From positions 186,001 through 250,000 of the forward strand of contig NZ_JAESIY010000007.1 of the NCBI RefSeq assembly GCF_016757215.1: 64,000 nucleotides of DNA, written 5' to 3'. Below are positions 54,384 to 63,724 of this stretch, piece by piece. The notes under the pieces were generated by a model. The model saw only the letters and a program-made list of their open reading frames with translations, was not told the DNA's origin and ran no database searches. The translations under genes were made by a program, and so were the position numbers. Numbering within the stretch: the stretch's first letter is position 1; each line of letters begins with the position of its first letter. This DNA comes from Fulvivirga sediminis (GTDB lineage Bacteria > Bacteroidota > Bacteroidia > Cytophagales > Cyclobacteriaceae).

Positions 54384-55625
54384 TTAAACACCCTTCACCC
54401 ATTTAAGCACTTTCTCCACCGTTAAACCTTGCACAATGATGCTGAATACTACTATAATGTAGGTTATGGCTACAATAAGTTCACGGTTCATTTCGTCTGT
54501 GAGGGAAAGGGCCAAAGCTATGGATATTCCACCCCTTAGGCCACCCCAGGTCATAATTAGGCCAGTTTTTGGCACAAAATCCATTTTATTTTTAAAGATT
54601 TGGATGGGGCCGGAAAGTGCGATGTACCTACAAATAAGTGCCACCGGAATTAAAATTAGTCCTGCTAAAATATAATTGCCTTCGAAGCTTAAAATTAATA
54701 CTTCCAATCCGATCAAAACAAAGAGAACAGCATTGAGAAGAACGTCTAACAGTTCCCAGAATTTATCTACATAACGTTCCGTTCTTTCACTCATTGACGA
54801 CTGTCTTCTGGTATCATTACCTATAAATAGCCCGGCGATTACCATAGCCAAAGGCCCAGAAAAATGGAGGCTACTGGCTAATAAATAACCACCCATCACC
54901 ATTGCTAAGGTGATCATTACTTCGGTCTCATAGTTATCTATTGATTTCATCATCCAGTAGGTCACATAACCCAAACCCAGGCCTAACAGTATGCCGCCAC
55001 CAACTTCTTCTACAAATAATAATGTAATATGACTTACAGAAATATCGGCATCAGGACTTGCCGCCAATTGAAAGAGTGTCAGGAAGATAACTACACCAAC
55101 TCCATCATTAAAAAGGCTTTCGCCTACGATTTTGGTTTCCAACCTTTTAGGCGCTCCGGCTTGTTTCAAAATACCCAAAACCGCTATAGGATCAGTAGGG
55201 GAGATTAACGCTCCAAATAATAAGGCTTGCAAATAACTGATGGGCAAACTCATCGCGTTGAGCAAATAATAGGCGATAGTACCAATAAGAAAAGTGGATA
55301 CCAGCACGCCAAAGGTAGCAAACATGAGGATAGGCCCTCGTTGCGCTTTAATGTCGGGCAGTTTGGTATGTAAAGCTCCCGCAAAAAGCAGGAAGCTCAA
55401 CATTACATCCAGTAGCACTTCTTTAAAATCTATAGATCCTATGATATTCACCGCATTGTTAAACAAAACATCCGTAAAGAGTACTGAAATGGATATACCT
55501 AAGGTGAAAATCATGGCCATGATCATGAGACCAATGGTAGTGGGTAATTTAAAAAACCGCACATTGATGTAACTAAAAAGTGCAGAGATTACTATTAATA
55601 ACGTGATAATTTGGAATATACTCAT
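54384..55625 (-). CDS. Sodium/proton antiporter, CPA1 family
   Basis: A 413-residue NhaP/CPA1-type monovalent cation/proton antiporter with about 12 hydrophobic segments. The ion-binding core is visible in LFGALISPTDPIAVLGIL (the S-P-T-D-P antiporter signature), VGESLFNDGVGVVIFL (the conserved N-D) and MTWGGLRGGISIALALSL. There is no C-terminal TrkA-type regulatory domain, so it is the short form. Inner membrane; role in pH and sodium homeostasis. Monocistronic. Confidence 0.93.
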   Translation of the reverse strand: MSIFQIITLLIVISALFSYINVRFFKLPTTIGLMIMAMIFTLGISISVLFTDVLFNNAVNIIGSIDFKEVLLDVMLSFLLFAGALHTKLPDIKAQRGPILMFATFGVLVSTFLIGTIAYYLLNAMSLPISYLQALLFGALISPTDPIAVLGILKQAGAPKRLETKIVGESLFNDGVGVVIFLTLFQLAASPDADISVSHITLLFVEEVGGGILLGLGLGYVTYWMMKSIDNYETEVMITLAMVMGGYLLASSLHFSGPLAMVIAGLFIGNDTRRQSSMSERTERYVDKFWELLDVLLNAVLFVLIGLEVLILSFEGNYILAGLILIPVALICRYIALSGPIQIFKNKMDFVPKTGLIMTWGGLRGGISIALALSLTDEMNRELIVAITYIIVVFSIIVQGLTVEKVLKWVKGV

Positions 55626-55755
55626 TTCAAGATTTTAAAAATGCAAAGCAAGAATTGGATTTGGAGATATCTCATTTACAACACAGTTTGGCTGATGACA
55701 TCAGATGACTATATCATCAACCGGTTCAATATCTATCTCCGACAATAACTCTTTT

Positions 55756-57381
55756 CTAGTCCCAAATATAATAATTTATCAAGGCTCCATTGGCATCAAA
55801 ATATTCTACGTCAGGATCTTCCGTTTCTTTCACCTTAATCCCTTTATTCACGCTAAAATCACTCCCAGCATCAGTATCCTTAACTATGAGTTTACCCTTA
55901 TAATCATCCCATTCGTTAATGAATGCGTCTTCTCCGGCACCACCATATACGGTTATCTTAATGGGCGTTCTATACTTACCAGTAAAATGAAAGCTATCAT
56001 TACCCGCTAATCCTGCCAGCTTAAGTTTTTTGGTTTCCTGGTGCTTAAAAGTTTTATCATAAAGCAAATGTCGTAATTCTCCATCCTTTTTAGTCTTGTA
56101 AATTTGCACCTTAACATCTCCATTATTGAGAACTTCTAGCTCAAAACGCTCATGCTTATCGGTGCCATACACTACGGGTTCTTTCATGAGATAAAGGTAA
56201 TAATCCATGATTTTATCTGGTAATTGATCTCTTCTGTTCTTTAGTTTTTTGGCTATGTTAGCAGCACTTAATTCATAGATTTCTTCAGGCATGGCATGCA
56301 TGGCAGAGTCAATTACTTCATCCGTTAATTGATCCTTTATGGTGTTCGACATGGCTACCCAGTCCTCTGAGTCTAAACCAGAAAGCAAAAGCATATCCAG
56401 CTTTTTACCACTGCGGTTGAGCTTTTTTAAATTCGGCAGATCTTCATGAAACGATCGGAAGTGAGGTTTAAACAGAAACCTGATAATGTTAGGAAAGAAG
56501 CCATCCATATAATAGTAGGCATGATCACGATCTCGGGGAATGGCCTTATATAACTCACCTTTGTCTTTTTCATAAGAAGCCCACCGCCAGTTGCTCTCAT
56601 GGCGGCTCCAATCGCCAATGAGCATGTCAAACAAGCGTGATTTTAGAAAATTCTTCGTATCAACTTCCGAATCATTATCCTTGAACAAGTCATCCAGCAT
56701 ATTTTGACTGCCAATGACATTTTTAGAATTCCCCAGGTAATCAAATTCGGATTGATCCTCATCTGGTCTATGTTCAAGCATAGCGACCATACCGGGAAAA
56801 TTATTGGAATATTGATTCAGCTCAGGATCTGGTTTAATGAGCACTACCTTTGGGTTGGTATGATAAATTCCTAAGGCATCTGACATAATGGGCAAAGTGA
56901 GAGGAGCGTAAGGATGCCCGGAAGAGACCTGGTCTTTCAGTGCTTCCCCCACAAAAGAATGCGCCAGAAAGGGCGACAGTACCTTGGTAGGCATTTTATC
57001 TATAGACCTCAGCACAAATTGATTACCCGCACTATCATAAACCTGTAAGTTAAATGACTGTCGTCCACCACTTAACTTACGGAAAGTGTAGCCCTGATTA
57101 AAAACATCTATAGTTTGCATCTTCACAGGCTGCGCCCACAACTCGCGGTACTTACCACCAAAAAACACTTCATGAACCTTGCTCTTTCTATATTCAGGCC
57201 TAATCGCCACCACAACTTCATCAGCATTTTCTACGTTTTGACCTTGGAGTTGATCCCGCTGATTGATCTTATCAACCCATTGATTACTACAGCCATAGAG
57301 TAGGGGAAGAGCCAGGAAAAGTAGAGTATATTTAATCTTGGAAATGCTGTTATTGTTAAATTGTCTTTGGTTTAGGTTCAT
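55756..57381 (-). CDS. Large lipoprotein with FLKSRLFDMLIGDW domain
   Basis: A 541-residue protein with signal peptide and lipobox LPLLYGCSNQ. The body includes a kinase-like middle with FLKSRLFDMLIGDWSRHESN and YKAIPRDRDHAYY, the R-x-FD-x-L-x-GDW-x-RH ... PRDRD pattern of a Bacteroidota domain that often precedes a surface-antigen barrel in longer proteins. Here no barrel follows. The last 120 residues (KLKLAGLAGNDSFHFTGKY, YGGAGEDAFINEW) resemble calcium-binding beta-roll-like turns. Exact function unknown; probably outer-membrane-anchored. Confidence 0.65.
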   Translation of the reverse strand: MNLNQRQFNNNSISKIKYTLLFLALPLLYGCSNQWVDKINQRDQLQGQNVENADEVVVAIRPEYRKSKVHEVFFGGKYRELWAQPVKMQTIDVFNQGYTFRKLSGGRQSFNLQVYDSAGNQFVLRSIDKMPTKVLSPFLAHSFVGEALKDQVSSGHPYAPLTLPIMSDALGIYHTNPKVVLIKPDPELNQYSNNFPGMVAMLEHRPDEDQSEFDYLGNSKNVIGSQNMLDDLFKDNDSEVDTKNFLKSRLFDMLIGDWSRHESNWRWASYEKDKGELYKAIPRDRDHAYYYMDGFFPNIIRFLFKPHFRSFHEDLPNLKKLNRSGKKLDMLLLSGLDSEDWVAMSNTIKDQLTDEVIDSAMHAMPEEIYELSAANIAKKLKNRRDQLPDKIMDYYLYLMKEPVVYGTDKHERFELEVLNNGDVKVQIYKTKKDGELRHLLYDKTFKHQETKKLKLAGLAGNDSFHFTGKYRTPIKITVYGGAGEDAFINEWDDYKGKLIVKDTDAGSDFSVNKGIKVKETEDPDVEYFDANGALINYYIWD

Positions 57382-57600
57382 AGAAAAAAACTACTTAATA
57401 TTCTAGTATCACTATAAGAGTAACATGGGAGAAGGGGGATGGTTATTAAGTTTATAAGTGCAGATAGCTTCTACCTTTAGTTAAGTCGGCCAAGCCATTA
57501 TGTGAGTGACGTGTTTAGGGTATTTATCAATTATATGCTTTTGGATCTAATTTCAGATCTAATTCGTATTTATTAGGCTTGATTAACAGTATCGGCGTTA

Positions 57601-58767
57601 TCAGCTAAATGGGTGTTTTTTTAGTTTTTTAGATGCTTTCTTTATGGCAAGATCAGCGATATCATAGGCGCCATTCATTTTAAGATCCTGCAGGGTTGAT
57701 CTCATAGCATCAAAATCATAAACACCATTATTGATCCTTTGGGCAATCAATTTACCTTGCTCGTATTCGCTAAGTTGCATCTCCTTTTTAGATAATGCCC
57801 ATTGGGTGAACCCCTTCGCATTGGACCAGTTGGCATTATCAATTTCCTGAAGGCCAATAGGATAGAGGAGAAGGTAGGCGGTACCCGCACTAGTTACATC
57901 TCCGGGTTTGGCAATGCATGCTTTAGCATATTGCCTTACTTCTTCGAAGGCTTCAAGGGCAGTACGCTTGTCTTCATGGTAGATGATGGTGTATTTGTCT
58001 GTATAGTAAAACGGTTCGGAGATTTCTGTGATTGTTGTCTGGGCAAGTAGCTTCTCGTAAAATTCCTGATTGCTATGCGCAAAGACTACGATATTATCAT
58101 GCTCAATATGTTCTAATATGGCCAAAAGCAAGGTTTGTTGTGCTCCAGCTCCACCTAATTTTAAAAATAAAGTGCCGTCATCTTGTTTGTATGACGCGCT
58201 TTTGGGGTGAGTAATGGTGCCAGTATTGAAAATGTTTGATTTTTTGGGTTTGATGCTCAACGCTGCCTCCTTACCCTTGGCTATCCTCTTTTTAAGCTTT
58301 TTTGACGATACCACATAGGTGATGGGTCGCTTACTTTCTTCAAAATAAAGGTCGTGCGCATAGATATCAGGCAGTAATCTTATGATAGGTACATCTTTAG
58401 CAATCTTTGCCACTTTGTCTATAGTGGGGTAAGTAGAAATGATACAATGATATTCAAGGGCTGGTCCTTTAGCATTCAGTTTTAATATGACGTACTCAAA
58501 CCACCCAGCCAGGTATGAGTTCTTACCGCTTGATATAAATTCGTTGATCTTCTGCAGTACCCTTGATTTTGAAGCCATATTGTAAACACCCTCAAAGAAC
58601 TTCATCGCCTTTTCTGCACCTGAGCTTAGCGCCTGTGATTCATCCACTATCTCAGCCTCAACACCTCTTTCCTTAAGCGCAGCCTGGATGGCTATGGCCT
58701 TCATCCAATGGCCATTTCCCATGGAGCAAGTAGTTATCCCGATCTTCAATTTTTCTATCTCTCTCAT
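57601..58767 (-). CDS. MurG/MGDG-synthase-like glycosyltransferase
   Basis: A 388-residue GT-B-fold protein. The N-terminal ITTCSMGNGHWMKAIAIQA is the G-x-GH-x-x-x-A motif of MGDG synthase/processive diacylglycerol glucosyltransferases; the central LFLKLGGAGAQQTLL and the C-terminal AKACIAKPGDVTSAGTAYLL (P-G-x-x-T) fit the donor site. The acceptor is probably a lipid. A truncated copy of its 5' end and upstream region lies at 59581-59957. Its own leader is duplicated there too. Confidence 0.8.
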   Translation of the reverse strand: MREIEKLKIGITTCSMGNGHWMKAIAIQAALKERGVEAEIVDESQALSSGAEKAMKFFEGVYNMASKSRVLQKINEFISSGKNSYLAGWFEYVILKLNAKGPALEYHCIISTYPTIDKVAKIAKDVPIIRLLPDIYAHDLYFEESKRPITYVVSSKKLKKRIAKGKEAALSIKPKKSNIFNTGTITHPKSASYKQDDGTLFLKLGGAGAQQTLLLAILEHIEHDNIVVFAHSNQEFYEKLLAQTTITEISEPFYYTDKYTIIYHEDKRTALEAFEEVRQYAKACIAKPGDVTSAGTAYLLLYPIGLQEIDNANWSNAKGFTQWALSKKEMQLSEYEQGKLIAQRINNGVYDFDAMRSTLQDLKMNGAYDIADLAIKKASKKLKKHPFS

Positions 58768-58951
58768 CTATAATTTCAACAAGCCGGATTCCATTACCCG
58801 GTTAGCGCGGCAATAGTAATGAAATAGAATTAAGATTGGGTTGTGAGGAGGTTAAGTTAGTGTGAAGAAATGGTTTTTCTTGGCTTTTAAACCGAATGAA
58901 AAAATGGGCATCTGTTTCAACTATAATCAGTGCTGTTACTGCAGACAGCAA

Positions 58952-59428
58952 TTACTTATACCTCATTTGAGTGGCCACTCTTAGCAATGATTCTTTTTTT
59001 AAGATATATCTTTCAAAATCTTCTGGCATTGTTAAATGTTCATATTCCTCGTCATAAAAATGCAGCTCCAGGCTAAAGATAATAGTCTTAAGCTTGAGTA
59101 TTTTAAATGAAAGTGATGCCTCTAATTCCATAGGAGCAATGATAATTTCAGCCTCTCCATTCAGATATCGCATCCAGCTACTTGTATAGTTCAAGTGATC
59201 TATTTCGCTAACATTATATAGCTTAAAGCCCGTAATAAAATCGGTTAAACTATCATACTCAGTGGCTATACTAACCTCATATGGCCCCTGATCATAACTT
59301 TGGTGCATTAAAAAAGTCCAAATACCAGTTTCTTCTGACCATCCGATCTGCATACCAGACAAGTTGGTAAAACGATTATTTTTATCATTGAGGAATTCTC
59401 TTAACTCCAGCTCAGAGATGTAGTTCAT
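58952..59428 (-). CDS. Hypothetical protein
   Basis: A 158-residue soluble protein without a signal peptide. It has alternating aromatic and acidic short strands (FTNLSGMQIGWSEETGIW, YDQGPYEVSIATEYDSL). No named family recognised. It lies between the full-length glycosyltransferase gene and its truncated duplicate, reading in the same direction as both. Confidence 0.5.
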   Translation of the reverse strand: MNYISELELREFLNDKNNRFTNLSGMQIGWSEETGIWTFLMHQSYDQGPYEVSIATEYDSLTDFITGFKLYNVSEIDHLNYTSSWMRYLNGEAEIIIAPMELEASLSFKILKLKTIIFSLELHFYDEEYEHLTMPEDFERYILKKESLLRVATQMRYK

Positions 59429-59580
59429 ACCGGATATAACATTGATTTCAATACAAAATTAAGTATCCTACATGACTATTTAATATAATTTGATAGATGC
59501 TCTTTGAGCAATGCCAAAAGTATTTTCCCACTCGGCACAAGGACATTGCAAACACCAATTAAAAATAGACGACCCGTGAG

Positions 59581-59853
59581 CTATCTCAAACCAGCCAGGT
59601 AGGAGTTCTTACCGCTAGATATAAATTTGTTGATCTTCTGCAGTACCCTTGATTTTGAAGCCATATTGTACATACCCTCAAAGAACTTCATCGCCTTTTC
59701 GGCACCTGGGCTTAGCGCCTGTGATTCATCCACTATCTCAGCATCCACGCCTCTTTCCTTAAGCGCGGCCTGTATGGCTATGGCCTTCATCCAATGGCCA
59801 TTTCCCATGGAGCAAGTCGTTATCCCGATCCTCAATTTTTCTATCTCTCTCAT
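59581..59853 (-). pseudogene. Truncated duplicate of the MurG/MGDG-like glycosyltransferase
   Basis: A 90-residue ORF nearly identical to the first 87 residues of the 57601-58767 product (MREIEKLRIGITTCSMGNGH; changes include K to R at 8 and V to M in FEGMYNMA). A 4-bp deletion near 59592 ends it as AGLR-stop instead of AGWFEYV. The similarity continues upstream of the start through 59957 (matching 58768-58866). Only the N-terminal acceptor half is left, so it is not expected to be active. Confidence 0.85.
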
Positions 59854-59957
59854 CTATAATTTGAACAAGCCGGATTCCATTACCCCGTTTGCACGGCAAT
59901 AGTAAGCAAATAGGATTAAGATTGAGTTGTGAGGAGGTTAAGTTAGTGTGAAGGAAT
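59584..59957. repeat. Duplicated glycosyltransferase 5' end and leader, copy 2
   Basis: About 370 bp matching 58494-58866 with scattered substitutions and the 4-bp deletion. The shared leader includes AACAAGCCGGATTCCATTAC and GAGGAGGTTAAGTTAGTGTG. Confidence 0.85.
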
Positions 59958-59986
59958 GGGGTGTTTGGGGATCTGCTTGCAAAGTA

Positions 59987-60010
59987 AAATGCCTAAGGTT
60001 GGGTATTGAA
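59987..60010 (+). repeat. 24-bp dispersed repeat, copy 2
   Basis: Identical to 40811-40834; immediately precedes the secreted-protein gene at 60046. Confidence 0.6.
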
Positions 60011-60045
60011 GCTGTTGGAATAAATTTTTTTCTTGCAAATAAAAA

Positions 60046-61605
60046 ATGAAAACAATTATAACAATCTTTTTGGTATTCATTGTATGCAATACCTATTCTC
60101 AAGGAAACATTAAATATGTTAGTTCTAGTCAACCAGTTAAACTTTGGGAGGCTACGGCTAAAGATAATGCAGGATTTTATCACATATATTACGGGTTTAA
60201 TTTTGATGGTGACTCTACTTCAAATTTTACCTCTAATGACAATCTAATAATTGACAGATTATATGTGAAAGGTAATAATAGCACCTCACCTTTAACGCCT
60301 TATCAAGCAACGGGTAACTCGGAGTCTTATGATTTCAAAGTCCCTTACTCCGATATCCGTACATTTGAGAAAGTGACATTTTGGTGCGAATACAGGATCA
60401 ATAATGTTGTTTATAAATCAACCATTACGCAGTTGCGTGTCCAATTTCCTGGGATAGCTACCTTAAAAGTAGATGTTTCGTTGGATGGTGTTTATCTAGA
60501 ATCAAATGACAGCACTGCGATAGTACACATAAAGTCTAACCAAGATGGAACTAAGATTACCAATCTTTCCATTAAACAAGTTGATAACGCAGCTGGGGCA
60601 GATATCGCAACGTTACAGAATCCGTCTTCATATACATTGAATGCAAACGTAGATGTCAGAATAGAGCTCAAAAAGAATGATGGACAGAGTCTGAACCCTG
60701 GTCAAACGTATTATTTATTTGGAGATTTTCAAAAACCAGCATTAGGCACATCATATAGTATTCCTAACAACAATAGAGAGTATGCATTAAAAGTGAAGCA
60801 ACAATATTATGTCACTGATCCAGGTGATATGTCAGTAATTGGTAAGTATGATCACGTTTTAAACAATGTTCAGACATCAGCTAAATGTAAGTCTCTAACT
60901 CTTGAGATACTTGATAAGACTATCCCTGAAGGATTGAGAGTTATAAATGGGATCCCAAATGGGCCATCAGGTACAAGCTGGAGTTTTACTATTAATTCAG
61001 CAAACGATGCTTTCTCCTACCAAGACTATTCTGTCAAATTTTCAGGCAGATCTCAGGAAAATACACCAATCATTGAAAATCGGTTTGTTTTTCGAAAACT
61101 AATAAATGATTGGAAAAATATGAAAGTTGATTTTAATCAAGGTACTTATACTGTTACAGTTGATTTATTGAAACCAAGTTCAGATGTGCAATTAAATTTA
61201 GATAATTCCATGACGTTAAATATGACTCCAGCTGGTTCTAATAAATATAACGCCTTTTTCAATTTTTCCGATCCCGATATGAAAACGCTAACAACTATCA
61301 TAGCTAGAGAAACTGATAATAAAAAGGATATCGAAATAGGAGTAAATATTGATGGTCAAAAGATTAGGAAATTTGTCATCTCTTCTGTAACTGTTTTGGA
61401 TAAAAATGATTTAAAAGGTAAGTCAAAAAAGGAAATTAAGCAGATTCTTGAAGATAGTGGTATTGAAGAAGATATTAATAAAATTACCAAATCCATAGCA
61501 GATGAATTAGAAAAAGATGATAAAAGTCAGGAATGGGATCAAGTTTGGTCTACTGTTGTATCAGTAGCTCCAAAAGTTTTCACAATAGTCCTGGCTCTAA
61601 TTTAA
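60046..61605 (+). CDS. Secreted beta-rich protein, hypothetical
   Basis: A 519-residue protein with a signal peptide (1-19; IFLVFIVCNTYSQ). The bulk is a series of beta-sandwich-like segments (TLKVDVSLDGVYLESNDST, YALKVKQQYYVTDPGDMSVI, WKNMKVDFNQGTYTVTVDLL). The end has an acidic helix (KKEIKQILEDSGIEEDINK) and a short hydrophobic tail (VVSVAPKVFTIVLALI). No known domain could be named. The hydrophobic C-terminus might anchor it. It lies between repeats and a restriction-type remnant. Confidence 0.6.
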   Translation: MKTIITIFLVFIVCNTYSQGNIKYVSSSQPVKLWEATAKDNAGFYHIYYGFNFDGDSTSNFTSNDNLIIDRLYVKGNNSTSPLTPYQATGNSESYDFKVPYSDIRTFEKVTFWCEYRINNVVYKSTITQLRVQFPGIATLKVDVSLDGVYLESNDSTAIVHIKSNQDGTKITNLSIKQVDNAAGADIATLQNPSSYTLNANVDVRIELKKNDGQSLNPGQTYYLFGDFQKPALGTSYSIPNNNREYALKVKQQYYVTDPGDMSVIGKYDHVLNNVQTSAKCKSLTLEILDKTIPEGLRVINGIPNGPSGTSWSFTINSANDAFSYQDYSVKFSGRSQENTPIIENRFVFRKLINDWKNMKVDFNQGTYTVTVDLLKPSSDVQLNLDNSMTLNMTPAGSNKYNAFFNFSDPDMKTLTTIIARETDNKKDIEIGVNIDGQKIRKFVISSVTVLDKNDLKGKSKKEIKQILEDSGIEEDINKITKSIADELEKDDKSQEWDQVWSTVVSVAPKVFTIVLALI

Positions 61606-61759
61606 AATTAGCTAATTGACTTGAAACTCAGAGGGCTAAATATGTAAAGTGAGGCCGGAATTTAGCCAGCCTCTTTTACTCATTAACTAGTTCTTCTTTT
61701 CAGGGCTATCGGATCGATTGAGCCATTTTTGGAGATTAAATCTTTTTGCTTTTGATTGA

Positions 61760-62350
61760 AGTACTTGTTTTTCTTGTTATCTCATTCAAACTTGTTGTAA
61801 TATCTATCAGTTTTCTGATGGAGAACATCAACTTAATGAGATTCTTGGTTCATTATTAATGGTCGAAGAAGATGGATGTTTATTCTTACTAGATGAACCA
61901 GACACCCATTTCAACCCAAAATGGAGGGCAAAACTGATCAAGCTTTTTAATTATCTCTCAGCGAAGAAACTCAATCGACAAAACCTTCCTGAAGTGGTTA
62001 GAAAGCATGAGATACTTCTAACTACTCATTCACCGTATGTTGTATCGGATAGTGAGAAGATGGATGTTTATTTATTCAGGAGAACAAAAGAGGGTGCCAA
62101 CATCAAGAACCCTGAACCTCAAACGTATGGTGCGTCTATCGGATTTCTAAATGAGGAAATATTCGGAAGAGATAACTCCATATCCGAGTATTCTAATTTT
62201 GATTTAGAAACGCTTAAATCAAGTGTCCAAACGCTTCAGGATATTGAGGATGCAAGAGAGAAACTATTCGATTTTGGGGAATCCATTGAAAAGTTTGATG
62301 CATTAAGATTTCTAAGAGAAAAGCAACAAGAACTAGAATCTAAAAAATGA
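61760..62350 (+). pseudogene. Restriction-associated AAA family ATPase, 5'-truncated
   Basis: The open frame runs from 61760 and reads YQFSDGEHQLNEILGS, then LFLLDEPDTHFNPKWR (Walker B/D-loop) and LLTTHSPYVVSDSEKMDVYL (switch His). It ends in a coiled helix. This is the C-terminal half of an SMC/RecF-like AAA ATPase of the kind seen beside HNH genes in restriction systems. The Walker A half is missing; there is only about 150 bp before the upstream gene, so it is broken. ATG 61859 could start a shorter protein. The end overlaps the HNH gene by 4 bp. Confidence 0.75.
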
Positions 62351-63447
62351 TCTATCCATACACATATTTCGATCATAAGATTCAAAAATTCCATGAGGGG
62401 CTAACTCACTTTTTTGATAAATTATTCGAGCTTGATTTAGAAGAATACGATCAAGATCAATTGCTAAAAACACCAATGATTGAAATAGTTGGTACCTCTA
62501 AAACTAGGCTTGAAACACCCTTAAGAGAAATTGTTAGACTTTATCATGCTTTGAATGCTCAGGAAAAAGACCTCATTAAAAGAAGCTTTGAAGAAAACAA
62601 TAAAATCGAAGAGTTGTGTAAAGGAGAAGGGGAACCCAAGAAATATACTGAACTCCCGAATAGCATAAGGGAAGCAATTGAAGGTTTTTGGAAAACCCTA
62701 TGGGAAGGGTTTTCTGGTAAGGAAAACATAAACCAACATCTCAAAGTATTATGTGGAGAAGTATTAGAGCATTTTCATGAATTCAAAAAACAGCCTGATC
62801 AAAAAACAAGAGTTTGTCCCTTTTGCGGCATCAATGGCTTAAAACCATCAGATGACATCTACCGAAATGCTTATGATCATTACTTGCCTAAATCGCTCTA
62901 TCCATTTACATCCGTAAATTTCAAAAACCTTGTCCCGATTTGTCATGAATGCAATAGTGATGAGAAGAAAGCCACAGATACACTCTTTAAAGATGGAGAT
63001 AGGCGAATTGCTTTTTATCCATATGATTCAACAATCGATCCGGCTAAGCTTTCGGTAACTATTACTAGAAATCAGGCTTATAACCCTTCTAACAATAGCA
63101 CATTGATGAAGAAGAATTTTAAGTATCAGTATGATATTCTTATTGATGGAAAAGGTGATGAAAGAATTGATACTTGGGATGATATTTTTAGGGTCAAGGA
63201 AAAGTATCAGCGATATCTTGCAGATTTCGAGACAGAGTGGTTCGAACAATTGAAATCAGACTTTAAGGAATCCGTTGAAGATGGAATTGCATTTGAACGT
63301 TTTAAAACAAAGACATTGAATAAGCTAAGTCGAGAATTGTTAGCAAACGAAAAAGGAATAATTAAAAGAGCGTATTATCAATATTTGTTTGAAATGAGCG
63401 GATTTGAAGAGGATTTGAAATTTACAGCAGGAATAAGAGCAGCATAG
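62347..63447 (+). CDS. HNH endonuclease, restriction-system type
   Basis: A 366-residue protein with a complete HNH-like zinc motif in the middle: RVCPFCGING (C-x2-C), AYDHYLPKSLYPF (the catalytic D-H) and VPICHECNSDEKK (second C-x2-C). The N-terminal 150 and C-terminal 120 residues are helical and not assigned. It overlaps the ATPase remnant by 4 bp, so the two were an operon. Such HNH/ATPase pairs are seen with restriction or defense systems; without the full ATPase its activity is uncertain. Confidence 0.85.
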   Translation: MIYPYTYFDHKIQKFHEGLTHFFDKLFELDLEEYDQDQLLKTPMIEIVGTSKTRLETPLREIVRLYHALNAQEKDLIKRSFEENNKIEELCKGEGEPKKYTELPNSIREAIEGFWKTLWEGFSGKENINQHLKVLCGEVLEHFHEFKKQPDQKTRVCPFCGINGLKPSDDIYRNAYDHYLPKSLYPFTSVNFKNLVPICHECNSDEKKATDTLFKDGDRRIAFYPYDSTIDPAKLSVTITRNQAYNPSNNSTLMKKNFKYQYDILIDGKGDERIDTWDDIFRVKEKYQRYLADFETEWFEQLKSDFKESVEDGIAFERFKTKTLNKLSRELLANEKGIIKRAYYQYLFEMSGFEEDLKFTAGIRAA

Positions 63448-63448
63448 A

Positions 63449-63616
63449 ATGAATAATTGGTCTCAACTCCGTCCACTATCCAAACTCGACCAACTGGCCG
63501 AAACGATCATGAAAACGGCCTTTATTATGCCTGAAGATCAACATGTAATTCAGAGTTATGTGGAACATAAAGGAGCAAATTTTCGGGTTGAACAGAGTAG
63601 GGGAGTCAGAGTTTGA
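63449..63616 (+). pseudogene. Short ORF after the HNH gene, likely a fragment
   Basis: A 55-residue frame, MNNWSQLRPLSKLDQLAETI continuing to a TGA at 63614. It begins right after the HNH stop (1 bp), as a third gene of the same operon would, but ends at once and has no domain of its own. Probably the start of a longer lost gene. Nothing else was recognised in 63617-63724. Confidence 0.4.
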
Positions 63617-63724
63617 TATATTTGCCTGTTGTTAATAGTTTGGAATGATCCGAATCAGCTATTCATAGATTCATCGGTTAAGAATTCTGAGTTCTGTAGT
63701 CTCTCAATCACAAAATCTACTCTT

